Positions 42,632-50,268 are shown, numbered from the stretch's first letter. The stretch is 52,431 nt of DNA from Propionigenium maris DSM 9537 (GCF_027925155.1 NZ_BSDY01000021.1:1-52431); one strand, 5' to 3'. Made by a program: numbers and translations. Notes: generated from the sequence alone by a model not told the origin.

Positions 42632-43390
42632 ATGAAAAAGATAGTTTTAATATTGATGATAGTCATTATGAGCATCTCCGCCATGGGAGAGGGAAGGGTG
42701 GAGAAAATATTAGAAGCCGGAAGGATAAGAGTGGGAACTACAGGGGACTACAGGCCATTTACCCACGTGGAGGATGGAAGATATGAGGGATATGATATAG
42801 AGGTGGCAAAATATATAGCCCAGGAGCTGGAAGTAGAGGTTGAGTTTGTACCTACTACCTGGAAGACTCTCTTAGATGATTTAGAGGGGGATAAGTTTGA
42901 TATAGCCATGGGGGGAATCTCCAGAAATACAGGGAGAAAGGTGAGAGCAGAGCTTTCCAGACCCTACCTTACCTATGGGAAGTGTCCCATCGTCAGAAAA
43001 GAGGATGCAGGGAAATACACCTCCCTTGAAGCTATAGATCAGCCTGGTGTCAGAGTTGGGATAAATATCGGGGGAACCAATGAGAAGTTTGCAGAAGCCA
43101 ACATCAAAAATGCCGAGATAGTGAGGTATAAAAATAACCTGGATGTACCCATGGCAGTTATGAAGGGGGAGGTAGATGTTATGATCTCCGAGACTCCAGA
43201 GGGGATCCACTATGCCAATAACTACAGGGAACTGGCATCCCCTATGACAGATAATCCAATGACAAAAAATCAACTGGGATACCTCATTCCCAAGGGGGAG
43301 TATGATATGGTATCGTTAATAAACTTTATTATGGAGGATATGGAGCTGAAGGGTGTCATGGATAAGCTAAAGGAAGAAAATATAAGGTAA
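42632..43390 (+). CDS. Periplasmic SBP-fold protein, PheC (cyclohexadienyl dehydratase)-like
   Basis: 252 residues: signal peptide to about 19 (SISAMG) and one SBP_bac_3 domain. The sequence follows the PheC branch: RIRVGTTGDYRPFTH, YEGYDIEVAKYIA, FDIAMGGISRNTGRK, IDQPGVRVGINIGGTNEKFA, and DVMISETPEG. The Glu of this last motif matches the general-acid Glu of cyclohexadienyl dehydratase (MTDAIEA). PheC makes phenylpyruvate from prephenate, or Phe from arogenate, in the periplasm. No ABC permease gene is adjacent, which favours an enzyme over a transporter subunit. An orphan binding protein remains possible. ATG behind AAGGGGGAAGAAAT. Confidence 0.75.
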   Translation: MKKIVLILMIVIMSISAMGEGRVEKILEAGRIRVGTTGDYRPFTHVEDGRYEGYDIEVAKYIAQELEVEVEFVPTTWKTLLDDLEGDKFDIAMGGISRNTGRKVRAELSRPYLTYGKCPIVRKEDAGKYTSLEAIDQPGVRVGINIGGTNEKFAEANIKNAEIVRYKNNLDVPMAVMKGEVDVMISETPEGIHYANNYRELASPMTDNPMTKNQLGYLIPKGEYDMVSLINFIMEDMELKGVMDKLKEENIR

Positions 43391-43395
43391 GAAAA

Positions 43396-43417
43396 AAAGG
43401 TGGCCTATTCCACCTTT
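43396..43417. terminator. Bidirectional terminator
   Basis: AAAGGTGG/CCACCTTT stem with A- and T-runs, between the PheC-like gene and the convergent 57-residue ORF. Confidence 0.8.
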
Positions 43418-43426
43418 TTATTTTAT

Positions 43427-43600
43427 CTAACTCTCTGGAACCCACTCATCCTTAGATACCTTGGGCTCATCCTCGGGTAACCACTCATCCTCTACTACTT
43501 CCACCTCATCTTCCGGCATCCATTCCTCCTCAGATACATCTGGCTTCCTTCCAGGTGCAGAGTATGAATAAGCTAGAACCCTTCCCTCTTCTAGGATCAT
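43427..43600 (-). CDS. Small acidic protein with three 13-residue EW repeats
   Basis: Read directly from the sequence: 57 residues beginning MILEEGRVLAYSYSAPGRKP. The ATG follows the near-perfect site GGAGGTGAC. The second half consists of three tandem units, EWMPEDEVEVVED, EWLPEDEPKVSKD and EWVPES, strongly acidic and each with one Trp. No signal peptide or membrane span. It ends 10 bp from a terminator. Family not recognised; a flexible binding peptide is conceivable. Confidence 0.7.
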   Translation of the reverse strand: MILEEGRVLAYSYSAPGRKPDVSEEEWMPEDEVEVVEDEWLPEDEPKVSKDEWVPES

Positions 43601-43707
43601 TCTGTCACCTCCCGCTACACTAATTATAGAAAATTACTTCCTCAAAATTAAAATTACTTGAAAGGCACTTCCGCAACCTTATTCTTCCCTTACTGCTCAT
43701 AAAAAAA

Positions 43708-43727
43708 GCAGCAGCCTTAGCTGCTGC
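43708..43727 (-). terminator. Terminator of outer-membrane barrel gene
   Basis: GCAGCAGC/GCTGCTGC stem followed on the minus strand by TTTTTTTATG. Confidence 0.85.
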
Positions 43728-43742
43728 CTTACACTATTAATT

Positions 43743-44288
43743 TTAGAATCTGTAACCAAAACCAGCGTACCAGTAGTGCTGCCAGGCATCATCCTCTACG
43801 TCGTCGTCTCCCTTTGTGCTTCTCTCTATATCGTATACTTTTACACCTAGCTCAAAGGAGAACTTGCTCTCCCACTCATGCCCATAGGATACACCAGCCA
43901 TTGGACCCCTAATCTCAAACTTACTTCTGTTAGATTCATCATCTACTTCCTCATCTCCATCTGCCCATCCAACCTTGAGCTGTGCATAGAAACCTGTAGG
44001 GTGGACACACTTGGCAGTGAGGTAAGCTTCATATACCATGAAATCAAAATCGTCATCCCAGTCAAATCTAGTCGCCCCTATACCAATACCATAACGGGCT
44101 CTCTTTTCAATTCCTCCCCTGAGATACTCCACTTCTCCACCATATGCAAGGGTTTCCTCATCTTCAAAGTCCTCAAACTCTGTAAATGCTCCTCCCACAT
44201 GTGCCCTTATCAAGATGTCATTTGCAGCTTCCCCTCCATAGGCAGCTATACTTCCAAAAATTAAAAGTCCTATCAATACCTTTCTCAT
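43743..44288 (-). CDS. Outer-membrane beta-barrel protein
   Basis: 181 residues. Signal peptide ends near AAYG. The mature chain alternates short hydrophobic strands and acidic turns (ARYGIGIGATRFDWDDD, GFYAQLKVGWADGDE, MAGVSYGHEWESKFSFELGVKVY). It ends in YAGFGYRF, the aromatic C-terminal signal for outer-membrane assembly. About eight strands are expected, like small OmpA/OmpW-type barrels. It shares its C-terminal third with the short protein at 39022-39387. ATG behind AAAGGAGGAGGTT. This supports a diderm host. Confidence 0.82.
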   Translation of the reverse strand: MRKVLIGLLIFGSIAAYGGEAANDILIRAHVGGAFTEFEDFEDEETLAYGGEVEYLRGGIEKRARYGIGIGATRFDWDDDFDFMVYEAYLTAKCVHPTGFYAQLKVGWADGDEEVDDESNRSKFEIRGPMAGVSYGHEWESKFSFELGVKVYDIERSTKGDDDVEDDAWQHYWYAGFGYRF

Positions 44289-44550
44289 AACCTCCTCCTT
44301 TTAAGAGTCTGGTCTGAATAAGCTATAGGTGTCCTATAGGCTCCCTCTTCACCTATCTAAATAAGTTTTTTTCATAATCAGGCCCTCTCATAATATAAAA
44401 ATTTCTTCATATTATATTATAAAAGCATAACTTTTCTGGAGTTGCTCTTTAGCCTTTAAATTATTCATAAAACCTCTAGGTTTTCCTCTCTAACTCCATT
44501 TTTTGAAGTGAATACAGGGAAGGTATTAATTAATTTTTTTCTGGAAAAAA

Positions 44551-44716
44551 ATAAAAAAGGTGAAGACGGGGATCTTCACCTTTTTTGGGGAGATTTTATG
44601 AAAAAGTTTTGCAAGTTCCTCCTTGCTATGGGTATATAATACCCTGAATTTGTGTCCTTTATATGCCATAGAAATGATATATTGTAGTTTAAAATTTAAT
44701 ATAACTTTTTTGAGGT
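44551..44716 (+). repeat. 165-bp terminator/micro-ORF repeat, copy 1
   Basis: Starts with hairpin AAGGTGAAGA/TCTTCACCTT (44557-44582) and a T-run. Then GGGGAG precedes ATGAAAAAGTTTTGCAAG (a 13-codon ORF, MKKFCKFLLAMGI). Then come TATAATACC, TTTGTGTCCTTTATATG and ATTTAATATAACTTTTTT. The same order recurs at 47158 and 49808. Confidence 0.75.
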
Positions 44717-44756
44717 AGAGGAATACCACACCCTTTCTTTTCCCAAGCTATCTCCT

Positions 44757-45371
44757 CTAAGAGATCAGCTGAAGAATCTTTTTGTAGACCTCCTCTGCGT
44801 TCTCTATATCTGAAATTTTAATACCGCTTCTGGCTCGCCCCCTCTGTATACCAGTTGCAGGAGTTGATAATATAATGGTTCCCAGACCATACATTTTTTG
44901 GATAACTCCCCTTCTTATATTGGCCTCTGTAATATTTTTATACTTAATGCTCTTCCTCTCAGTAGTCCAAAACCCTTCATCGTATTCCAGACGATCCGAA
45001 TAAAATACATACCTTGTTTTGGCATAGGTCTTTTTCTTATTGTAGTAGGTAAAAAGTGGTACACCAAAGAAAGCTAAGGCCCCAAAGAAGATAAAGGTAG
45101 ACCCTTGGGGAAGGTGAAGGCCAATTGCAGTGGCTCCAATCATACTGAACCCTCCAAAAAATCCTCCTGCCCATACTGTCATAAATAGTTGAAGGGGCAG
45201 TACTGCTACCATCGTCGCCCAGGGTATAAAAACAGGTTTTGCTTTAATTAGAGGTATATTCATATCAAACCCTCTCTCCCTATGCTCCCCTTCAGATCTA
45301 ACTCTTACTCCACACTCCTTACAAAACTTAGCATCTTCATCTATCTCCCTTCCGCACTCTCTACAGAACAT
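44757..45371 (-). CDS. Zinc-ribbon membrane protein with bacterial PH domain
   Basis: 204 residues. An N-terminal zinc ribbon with two CxxC pairs (FCRECGRE...FCKECGVRV, residues 2-23). Two or three membrane spans near 48-110 (FIPWATMVAVLPLQLFM, FGGFSMIGATAIGL, IFFGALAFFGVPLFTYY). Then a bPH2-type domain (YVFYSDRLEYDEGFWTTERKSIKYKNITEANI, residues about 122-153, through LSTPATG). Membrane-associated, role unknown; proteins of this build often sit in stress or envelope regulons. ATG behind AAGGGAGGTACT. Confidence 0.82.
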   Translation of the reverse strand: MFCRECGREIDEDAKFCKECGVRVRSEGEHRERGFDMNIPLIKAKPVFIPWATMVAVLPLQLFMTVWAGGFFGGFSMIGATAIGLHLPQGSTFIFFGALAFFGVPLFTYYNKKKTYAKTRYVFYSDRLEYDEGFWTTERKSIKYKNITEANIRRGVIQKMYGLGTIILSTPATGIQRGRARSGIKISDIENAEEVYKKILQLIS

Positions 45372-45486
45372 AGTACCTCCCTTTTTCCATATAACAAGCC
45401 TGATAAAGAAACAATATTAATTATATAATAAATGAAATTTTATTCAATCCTTTTTCTTCCTTTAGAATTTAAGGTATCTCACAAAT

Positions 45487-45605
45487 AAAAAAAGATGAAG
45501 ACGGAGACTCTTCACCTTTGGGGGAGTTTTTTATGAAATTACTACTAACTTTTACCTTCTATACACTAGCCCTATCTACTGCTCATACCCTTCCGGGTTA
45601 ATGAT
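45487..45605 (+). repeat. Partial copy of the 165-bp repeat
   Basis: Hairpin AGATGAAG/CTTCACCT, then GGGGGAGTTTTTT and an ATG at 45532 starting a 22-codon ORF (MKLLLTFTFYTLALSTAHTLPG). After that the sequence diverges from copies 1-3. The peptide looks like a bare signal sequence. Confidence 0.5.
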
Positions 45606-45622
45606 ACCTCTACCTGAATCCC

Positions 45623-45847
45623 TTATCTATTCTCGTGACCTCTGTCCATGTTGTCCAGCTCTCTGTGGAACTCCGAGTAAACCTCTAAATTGTTCTTAGA
45701 GATCTCTCTCTCCCTTGACAGCATCGACTTATCCTCGCTATTTACACTCTGAACCACCTGAAGCTCCTTACTCTCTCTGTACTCAAAATCTCTTCCATAT
45801 GATAACCCACCTATCACTAACATTCCCAATAATAACATCTTCTTCAT
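45623..45847 (-). CDS. Small secreted protein, family copy 2
   Basis: 74 residues; signal MKKMLLLGMLVIGGLSYG, mature RDFEYRESKELQVVQ... ending ELDNMDRGHENR. Last of three tandem genes repeating every 270-271 bp; no promoter of its own is visible, so it is probably read from the promoter at 46494. Almost identical to copy 3 in protein and DNA, showing a recent tandem duplication. Confidence 0.88.
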   Translation of the reverse strand: MKKMLLLGMLVIGGLSYGRDFEYRESKELQVVQSVNSEDKSMLSREREISKNNLEVYSEFHRELDNMDRGHENR

Positions 45848-45893
45848 CTCAATCATCTCCTTAATCCTCTATAATACGATATCTATCTTCCGC

Positions 45894-46118
45894 TTATCTG
45901 TTCTCGTGACCTCTGTCCATATTGTCCAGTTCCCTGTGAAACTCCGAGTATACCTCTAAATTGTTCTTAGAGATCTCCCTCTCTCTTGACAGCATCGACT
46001 TATCCTCGCTACCTACACTCTGAACTACCTGAAGCTCCTTACTCTCTCTGTACTCAAAATCTCTTCCATATGATAAGCCACTTATTACTAAAATTCCTAA
46101 TAATAACATCTTCTTCAT
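45894..46118 (-). CDS. Small secreted protein, family copy 3 (middle of tandem)
   Basis: 74 residues, signal MKKMLLLGILVISGLSYG. It differs from copy 2 at only a few positions (GSEDKS for NSEDKS). It begins 45 bp after the upstream copy ends. The ribosome site AAGGAG is 9 nt before the chosen ATG; the ATG directly on the site was not chosen. Confidence 0.88.
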   Translation of the reverse strand: MKKMLLLGILVISGLSYGRDFEYRESKELQVVQSVGSEDKSMLSREREISKNNLEVYSEFHRELDNMDRGHENR

Positions 46119-46163
46119 CTCAATCATCTCCTTAATCCTCTATAATATGATATCTATCTTCGC

Positions 46164-46388
46164 TTATCTGTTCTCGTGACCTCTGTCCATGTTGTCCAGT
46201 TCCCTGTGAAACTCCGAGTATACTTCTAGATTGTTCTTGGAACCCTCCCTCTCCCTTGAGATCATAGACTGATCCTCGCTATTCACACTCTGAACTACCT
46301 GAAGCTCCTTACTCTCTCTGTACTCGAAATCTCTTCCATATGATAAGCCACCTATTACTAACATTCCCACTAATAGCATCTTTTTCAT
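46164..46388 (-). CDS. Small secreted protein, family copy 4 (first of tandem)
   Basis: 74 residues from the ATG at 46388; longer in-frame starts run through the ribosome site. Signal MKKMLLVGMLVIGGLSYG, mature chain with SEDQSMISREREGSKNN. Promoter-proximal gene of the three-gene tandem, with the GTCAGGTGAC box and TATAAT upstream at 46494-46533. Confidence 0.88.
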   Translation of the reverse strand: MKKMLLVGMLVIGGLSYGRDFEYRESKELQVVQSVNSEDQSMISREREGSKNNLEVYSEFHRELDNMDRGHENR

Positions 46389-46493
46389 CTCAATCATCTC
46401 CTTAAAGCTCCCAAAATACGACATCCAACCACTGTACCTTTTATTTGGTATTTTTCATCAACCTTTCATCTTGATCTGTTATTTTATGTGGTC

Positions 46494-46533
46494 ATTATAT
46501 GGATTTTTTCTTCTCTAGGGTACGTCACCTGAC
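46494..46533 (-). promoter_or_regulatory. Promoter with GTCAGGTGAC box, tandem operon
   Basis: TATAAT (46499-46494) and GTCAGGTGAC (46533-46524), 24 nt apart, in a conserved block that also includes ACCACATAAAATAACAG downstream. Almost the same as at 48173-48212. Confidence 0.7.
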
Positions 46534-46754
46534 ACCTTTTAAATATAAAAAATATTTTTTTAAAAAATTCCCTTTTAAGATATTATGGATATTAGCTTTT
46601 CCATCTAAAATATTTTTCAAAATTATTTGGATTTTTTCTTCTCACTCTATCCTTCCTATGATAAAGATAAACCCTAAACCTTCTTCCCTTCTTTTACCCT
46701 CCTTAGAATCTTATGTGAAGAGAGGTTCTTATTATAAAATAACTTCTTTAGCTA

Positions 46755-47150
46755 TAAGCTTTTTGTACCTTTTGTCTTGATACAAAAGGTACCTAAAAAA
46801 TCAAGACTTTCAGCAATTGTCTTACATAGCAATCACATAACTTCCGTTCCTTTGCTGGACTCTAGATAGAACCTGCTCAGCCCGACGGAACGACGTACGT
46901 ACCTCCAGCGATGTTGAACGACCGCCTTCAGCCATAAAAGAATACAAGGAGATTGTTGCTTTCTTTGAATTCCTCATTTGATAAATACGTAAATGAAATA
47001 TGAATTAAAGTTTTAGAAAACGTCGTCGACTCTCCAAAAACTATAGCTTTCGATACGATTTTTTCAAAACTTTAAGATTATGGAATAGTATTTTTCAACA
47101 GAGGTGTCCTTTCTTGGTTCATTCTTTGGACAAGCAAAGAATGAACTACT
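46755..47150. repeat. Palindrome-bounded noncoding element (E2)
   Basis: Left palindrome TACCTTTTGT/ACAAAAGGTA (46766-46791) is followed by CTAAAAAATCAAGAC. The right palindrome GTTCATTCTTTG/CAAAGAATGAAC (47117-47146) is a perfect 12-bp stem. Inside lies CTCTAGATAGAACCT (about 46860), which recurs in the element at 48.5 kb. No ORF with a ribosome site inside. Confidence 0.65.
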
Positions 47151-47157
47151 TTTCTAA

Positions 47158-47320
47158 AGTAAAAAAGGCGAAGACAGATATCTTCACCTTTTTGGGGAGA
47201 GTTTTTTATGAAAAAGTTATGCACTTCCTCTTGCTATGGGGATATAATACTCCGCATTTGTGTCCTCTGTATGGCACAGAGATGATATGTTAAAGGTTTT
47301 AATTTAAGATAACTTTTTTC
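47158..47320 (+). repeat. 165-bp terminator/micro-ORF repeat, copy 2
   Basis: Hairpin AAGGCGAAGA/TCTTCACCTT (47165-47190), GGGGAGAG, ATGAAAAAGTTATGC (ORF MKKLCTSSCYGDI), then TTTGTGTCCTCTGTATGGCA and ATTTAAGATAACTTTTTT. Confidence 0.75.
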
Positions 47321-47447
47321 TGTTACTTCTCTCTTGTACCCCAAGGGCATTTCTTCCCTTTAGTTAGTGCAAAAAAGAAGTAACCAATGTAAAATAATTT
47401 GTGTTTCCAGCTACTACTCCTCTAAACACTATCAAGAGAGAAGGAAA

Positions 47448-47467
47448 GGAGCTCCCATAAGAGCTCC
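47448..47467 (-). terminator. Terminator of 56-residue ORF
   Basis: GGAGCTC/GAGCTCC stem followed on the minus strand by CTTTCCTTCTCTC. Confidence 0.6.
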
Positions 47468-47515
47468 CTCATCAACTTGGAATATGGCCAACTATAGCTA
47501 TAAAACTCCCATATC

Positions 47516-47686
47516 CTACCAGTCCTTTATTGTCTTTTCAACATAGGTATAGATATCCTTGGATACCTCTACTCCATCAAGGAAGTACTGAACCTCATCA
47601 CTGCCGGCTACTGAAGTTATCTTTAACTTACTCTCCTTAGTAGCCACTATCTTTCTCCCGTTGTAGTAATAGACTATTTTTTTCAT
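47516..47686 (-). CDS. Small protein, 56 residues
   Basis: Read directly from the sequence: begins MKKIVYYYNGRKIVATKESK and ends YTYVEKTIKDW. The ATG follows GGGGGGATTGTT. Beta-rich pattern, lysine-rich, no signal peptide. It lies alone between a terminator and AT-rich DNA. Family not recognised. Confidence 0.65.
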   Translation of the reverse strand: MKKIVYYYNGRKIVATKESKLKITSVAGSDEVQYFLDGVEVSKDIYTYVEKTIKDW

Positions 47687-47804
47687 AACAATCCCCCCTT
47701 AGTATTATTATTATATACTCATAAATTTGCCTATGCCACTTTTTGAGCATTTTTTTGTCACTTTATTCCAGAAAGTTCCAAATTCTATTGAAGATACTAT
47801 AAAA

Positions 47805-47824
47805 AACCGCCAATAACGGCGGCT
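47805..47824 (-). terminator. Terminator of secreted-protein copy 5
   Basis: ACCGCC/GGCGGC stem followed on the minus strand by TTTTTTATAG. Similar to the CCGCC hairpin after copy 1. Confidence 0.8.
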
Positions 47825-47842
47825 TTCAATTAAATAAATTAA

Positions 47843-48067
47843 CTATCTATTCTCGTGACCCCTGTCAAGATTGTCCAGATCTCTGTGGAACTCCGAGTAA
47901 ACTTCTAAATTGTTCTTAGAGATCTCCCTCTCCCTTGAGATCATAGACTGATCCTCGCTATTTACACTCTGAACTACCTGAAGCTCCTTACTCTCTCTAT
48001 ACTCAAAATCTCTTCCATATGATAAGCCACCTATTACTAACATTCCCAATAATAACATCTTTTTCAT
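47843..48067 (-). CDS. Small secreted protein, family copy 5
   Basis: 74 residues, signal MKKMLLLGMLVIGGLSYG, mature RDFEYRESKELQVVQ... ending DLDNLDRGHENR. A single gene with its own box-promoter and terminator. Its upstream 350 bp are homologous to those of copy 4, so a segment of gene plus leader was duplicated. Confidence 0.88.
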   Translation of the reverse strand: MKKMLLLGMLVIGGLSYGRDFEYRESKELQVVQSVNSEDQSMISREREISKNNLEVYSEFHRDLDNLDRGHENR

Positions 48068-48172
48068 CTCTCTCATCTCCTTAAAGCTTCCATAATACGA
48101 TATCCAACCACTATACCTTTTATTTGGTATTTTTCACCGTTCCTTCATCTCAATCTGTTATTTTATGTGGTT

Positions 48173-48212
48173 ATTATATGGATTTTTTATCTCCTGGGGT
48201 ACGTCACCTGAC
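48173..48212 (-). promoter_or_regulatory. Promoter with GTCAGGTGAC box, copy 5
   Basis: TATAAT (48178-48173) and GTCAGGTGAC (48212-48203), 24 nt apart, as in the two other units. Confidence 0.7.
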
Positions 48213-48404
48213 ACCTTTCAAGGAGAAAAAATATTTTTTTAGAAAATTCTCTTTTTAAGCATTGGAGATATTAGATCTTTGTTCTATTAATTTTTTCAAA
48301 AATATTTGAATTTTCTCTTTCTGTTCCCTTTATCCTTCCTGAGATAAAGATAACCTTTAAATCTTATTCGACTCTTTTACCCTCCTTGGAATCTTCTATA
48401 ATAA

Positions 48405-48870
48405 GGAAGTTCATTTCTTGTCTTGATATACCATTCTTCTAAAGTTTCCTAAAGAAAAATAATAATAAAGGTAAAACGAACCAAAGAAAATCAAGACTTC
48501 CGATAATAGTCTCTCTAAGTAGACCAAAGTTTTCGTTTCTTTTCATAGGCTCTAGATAGAACCTATTCTGTTTGACGAAACGATGCAGAAATGATAAGTG
48601 AAGTACGACGACTACCTACAATCGACCTTTTTAACTCTATCTTTGTAAAACAGTAAAATGTCCGAAGTAGTCGATGTTACTTTGTACTTTTCAAATCTAC
48701 TAGACCGTCAAGTAGAACAAGTTTATCGTAACGTTTTACAATATTCTTTCCCCATAGAGTTATGATTGTAGCTGTCAAAGGTTGGATAGTAACAACAAAC
48801 AAAAGAGACATTACGTAGGACTAGATCTTCTTTGGGTACTTTCTTACATCATGGTAAGAAAGTACCTCGC
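48405..48870. repeat. Palindrome-bounded noncoding element (E3)
   Basis: On the left, CGAACCAAAGAAAATCAAGAC (48476-48496). On the right, CTAGATCTTCTTTGG and the 13-bp perfect palindrome GGTACTTTCTTAC/GTAAGAAAGTACC (48835-48866). The two ends are inverted relative to each other. Inside, GGCTCTAGATAGAACCT matches the element at 46.8 kb. The span is noncoding in all frames as far as can be seen. Confidence 0.65.
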
Positions 48871-48983
48871 TCTCTTGAGAGAGTGAAAAAAATTTATCGC
48901 TCACCTCTATAACCTTCAAAAGTTTAATATTTTATTTAAAAAATAAAATATTAAAAAAGAAGACCATTACAGCCTTCCTCTTC

Positions 48984-49175
48984 CTAGTTTTTATAGTGGG
49001 GATTGTTTGGATTGTTGTGCCCGTAAGCATTCCCGTTTGACTTTTTAGTCTTTGAATGGGTATGAGAGTGATCCTTATCCTTTATGGTGATACTCCCGTA
49101 ATCTCCCTCAGCACTGATGGAGTTACATCCGCTCACAGCCAGGAGAGTAAATAAGATTAAAATTCCTTTTTTCAT
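48984..49175 (-). CDS. Small His/Asn-rich lipoprotein
   Basis: 63 residues from the ATG at 49175 behind GGAGGAAACT. Lipobox AVSGC, then a short mature chain of about 45 residues ending in a His/Asn/Lys-rich tail (HSHTHSKTKKSNGN, HNNPNNPHYKN). Probably lipid-anchored and metal- or polyanion-binding; family not recognised. Confidence 0.75.
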   Translation of the reverse strand: MKKGILILFTLLAVSGCNSISAEGDYGSITIKDKDHSHTHSKTKKSNGNAYGHNNPNNPHYKN

Positions 49176-49284
49176 AGTTTCCTCCAAAATATATTCTTCT
49201 AAATAAATTATATGAAAGTTTTGTGTTGTTTTTGTGATAATCTCCCCTATAAAGAAGCAGAGATCCCCTCCCTTTGCAATAAAA

Positions 49285-49310
49285 AACCTTCAGCCCTATG
49301 ACTGAAGGTT
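49285..49310 (-). terminator. Terminator of 131-residue secreted protein gene
   Basis: AACCTTCAG/CTGAAGGTT stem followed on the minus strand by TTTTATTGC. Confidence 0.8.
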
Positions 49311-49316
49311 TTAAAG

Positions 49317-49712
49317 CTACTTGGCCTTATCTAAATCTATGTGCTTCTTTAGTTCTCTACCTGTATCGTTATATACCCTGTCCATCTCAGCATTTATCTC
49401 TCTGATCCTCTTAAAATGCCCATCTATCTTCTCCCTGTTACCTGGTCCGTCTATAAGAAGTTTATCGATGGCAAAGACCTCCCTGAGCTTATCCGCTTCC
49501 ATGATCTTAAGCTCATACCACCCCTTGTTGATAATATTTTTTACTATCTCTACCTCATCTGCCTCCATACCGATATCTTTGTGCATTCCAGGGGTCTCCA
49601 CCGCTCTGTAGGCTTCATTGTAAAGATCATAGAAGTCTGCATTATCCCTGTCCCTTGCAAGGGATAAACTTGTCAAAATAACCATCATTAAAACCAACAA
49701 TATCTTTTTCAT
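49317..49712 (-). CDS. Secreted alpha-helical protein, unknown
   Basis: 131 residues. Signal peptide MKKILLVLMMVILTSLSLA, then a charged helical mature protein starting RDRDNADFYDLYNEAY. It has the same signal style and start (RD-x) as the 74-residue family but no clear sequence match beyond that. No cysteines. ATG behind AGGAGGAGGAAATCT. Function unknown. Confidence 0.8.
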   Translation of the reverse strand: MKKILLVLMMVILTSLSLARDRDNADFYDLYNEAYRAVETPGMHKDIGMEADEVEIVKNIINKGWYELKIMEADKLREVFAIDKLLIDGPGNREKIDGHFKRIREINAEMDRVYNDTGRELKKHIDLDKAK

Positions 49713-49807
49713 AGATTTCCTCCTCCTGTTTTTATAGTTACAACTCTTTACGAAAGAGAATATATATTCCTTTTTAATTTTTTATAATTGATCTATTACT
49801 TTGAAAT

Positions 49808-49968
49808 TAAAAAAGGTAAAGACGGGGATCTTCACCTTTTTTAATTTGGGAGTTTTTATGAAAAAGTTATGCAAGTTATCTTGCTATGGGGATATAGTAC
49901 ACCCTCTTTGTGTTTTTTGTGTGACATGGGAGTGATATCTTGGGGGTGGGAATTTAAGATAACTTTTT
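49808..49968 (+). repeat. 165-bp terminator/micro-ORF repeat, copy 3
   Basis: Hairpin AAGGTAAAGA/TCTTCACCTT (49813-49838), TGGGAG, ATGAAAAAGTTATGCAAG (ORF MKKLCKLSCYGDI), then TTTGTGTTTTTTGTGTG and ATTTAAGATAACTTTTT. Followed at once by a palindrome-headed element, as copy 2 is preceded by one. Confidence 0.75.
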
Positions 49969-49969
49969 A

Positions 49970-50192
49970 TGTTCATTTCTTGTAATGACACAAGAAACGA
50001 ACCAAAGAAAGTCTAGCCCTCTCAAACGCTTCCCGAGTTAAGGCTCCATATACGTCCTTTGTGAGCTACAGTCCTCGCTTTGTAAGATAAGAGTTATGTA
50101 AAGAACTGCGGAACTCATTCTGTTTGACGGACTAGTTAATTTTTCCTGCAAAAGCCTGATCACCTTGAGAGGGCGCTAGATTTATAAAAGAA
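49970..50192. repeat. Palindrome-headed noncoding element (E4)
   Basis: Head palindrome GTTCATTTCTTGT/ACAAGAAACGAAC (49971-50002), then CAAAGAAAGTCTAG. A long-range stem closes the rest: TCTAGCCCTCTCAA (50012) pairs with TTGAGAGGGCGCTAGA (50165-50180). The internal TCTGTTTGACGGAC resembles the 48.5-kb element. No ORF. Confidence 0.65.
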
Positions 50193-50268
50193 AAAATATT
50201 TAAAAAGAGAAGGCTATAATAAGTCTTCTCCATATTATTTTTACAAGCCTGATCCCATTAATAAATAT

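Noticed and set aside
44526..44729. 67-codon minus-strand ORF
   Set aside because: It lies inside the 165-bp noncoding repeat, on its reverse strand, has no ribosome site and is not kept in the other copies.
46499..46780. 93-codon plus-strand ORF, very rich in Phe, Ser and Leu
   Set aside because: It overlaps the promoter and the AT-rich leader of the secreted-protein tandem; no ribosome site; composition is that of random AT-rich DNA.
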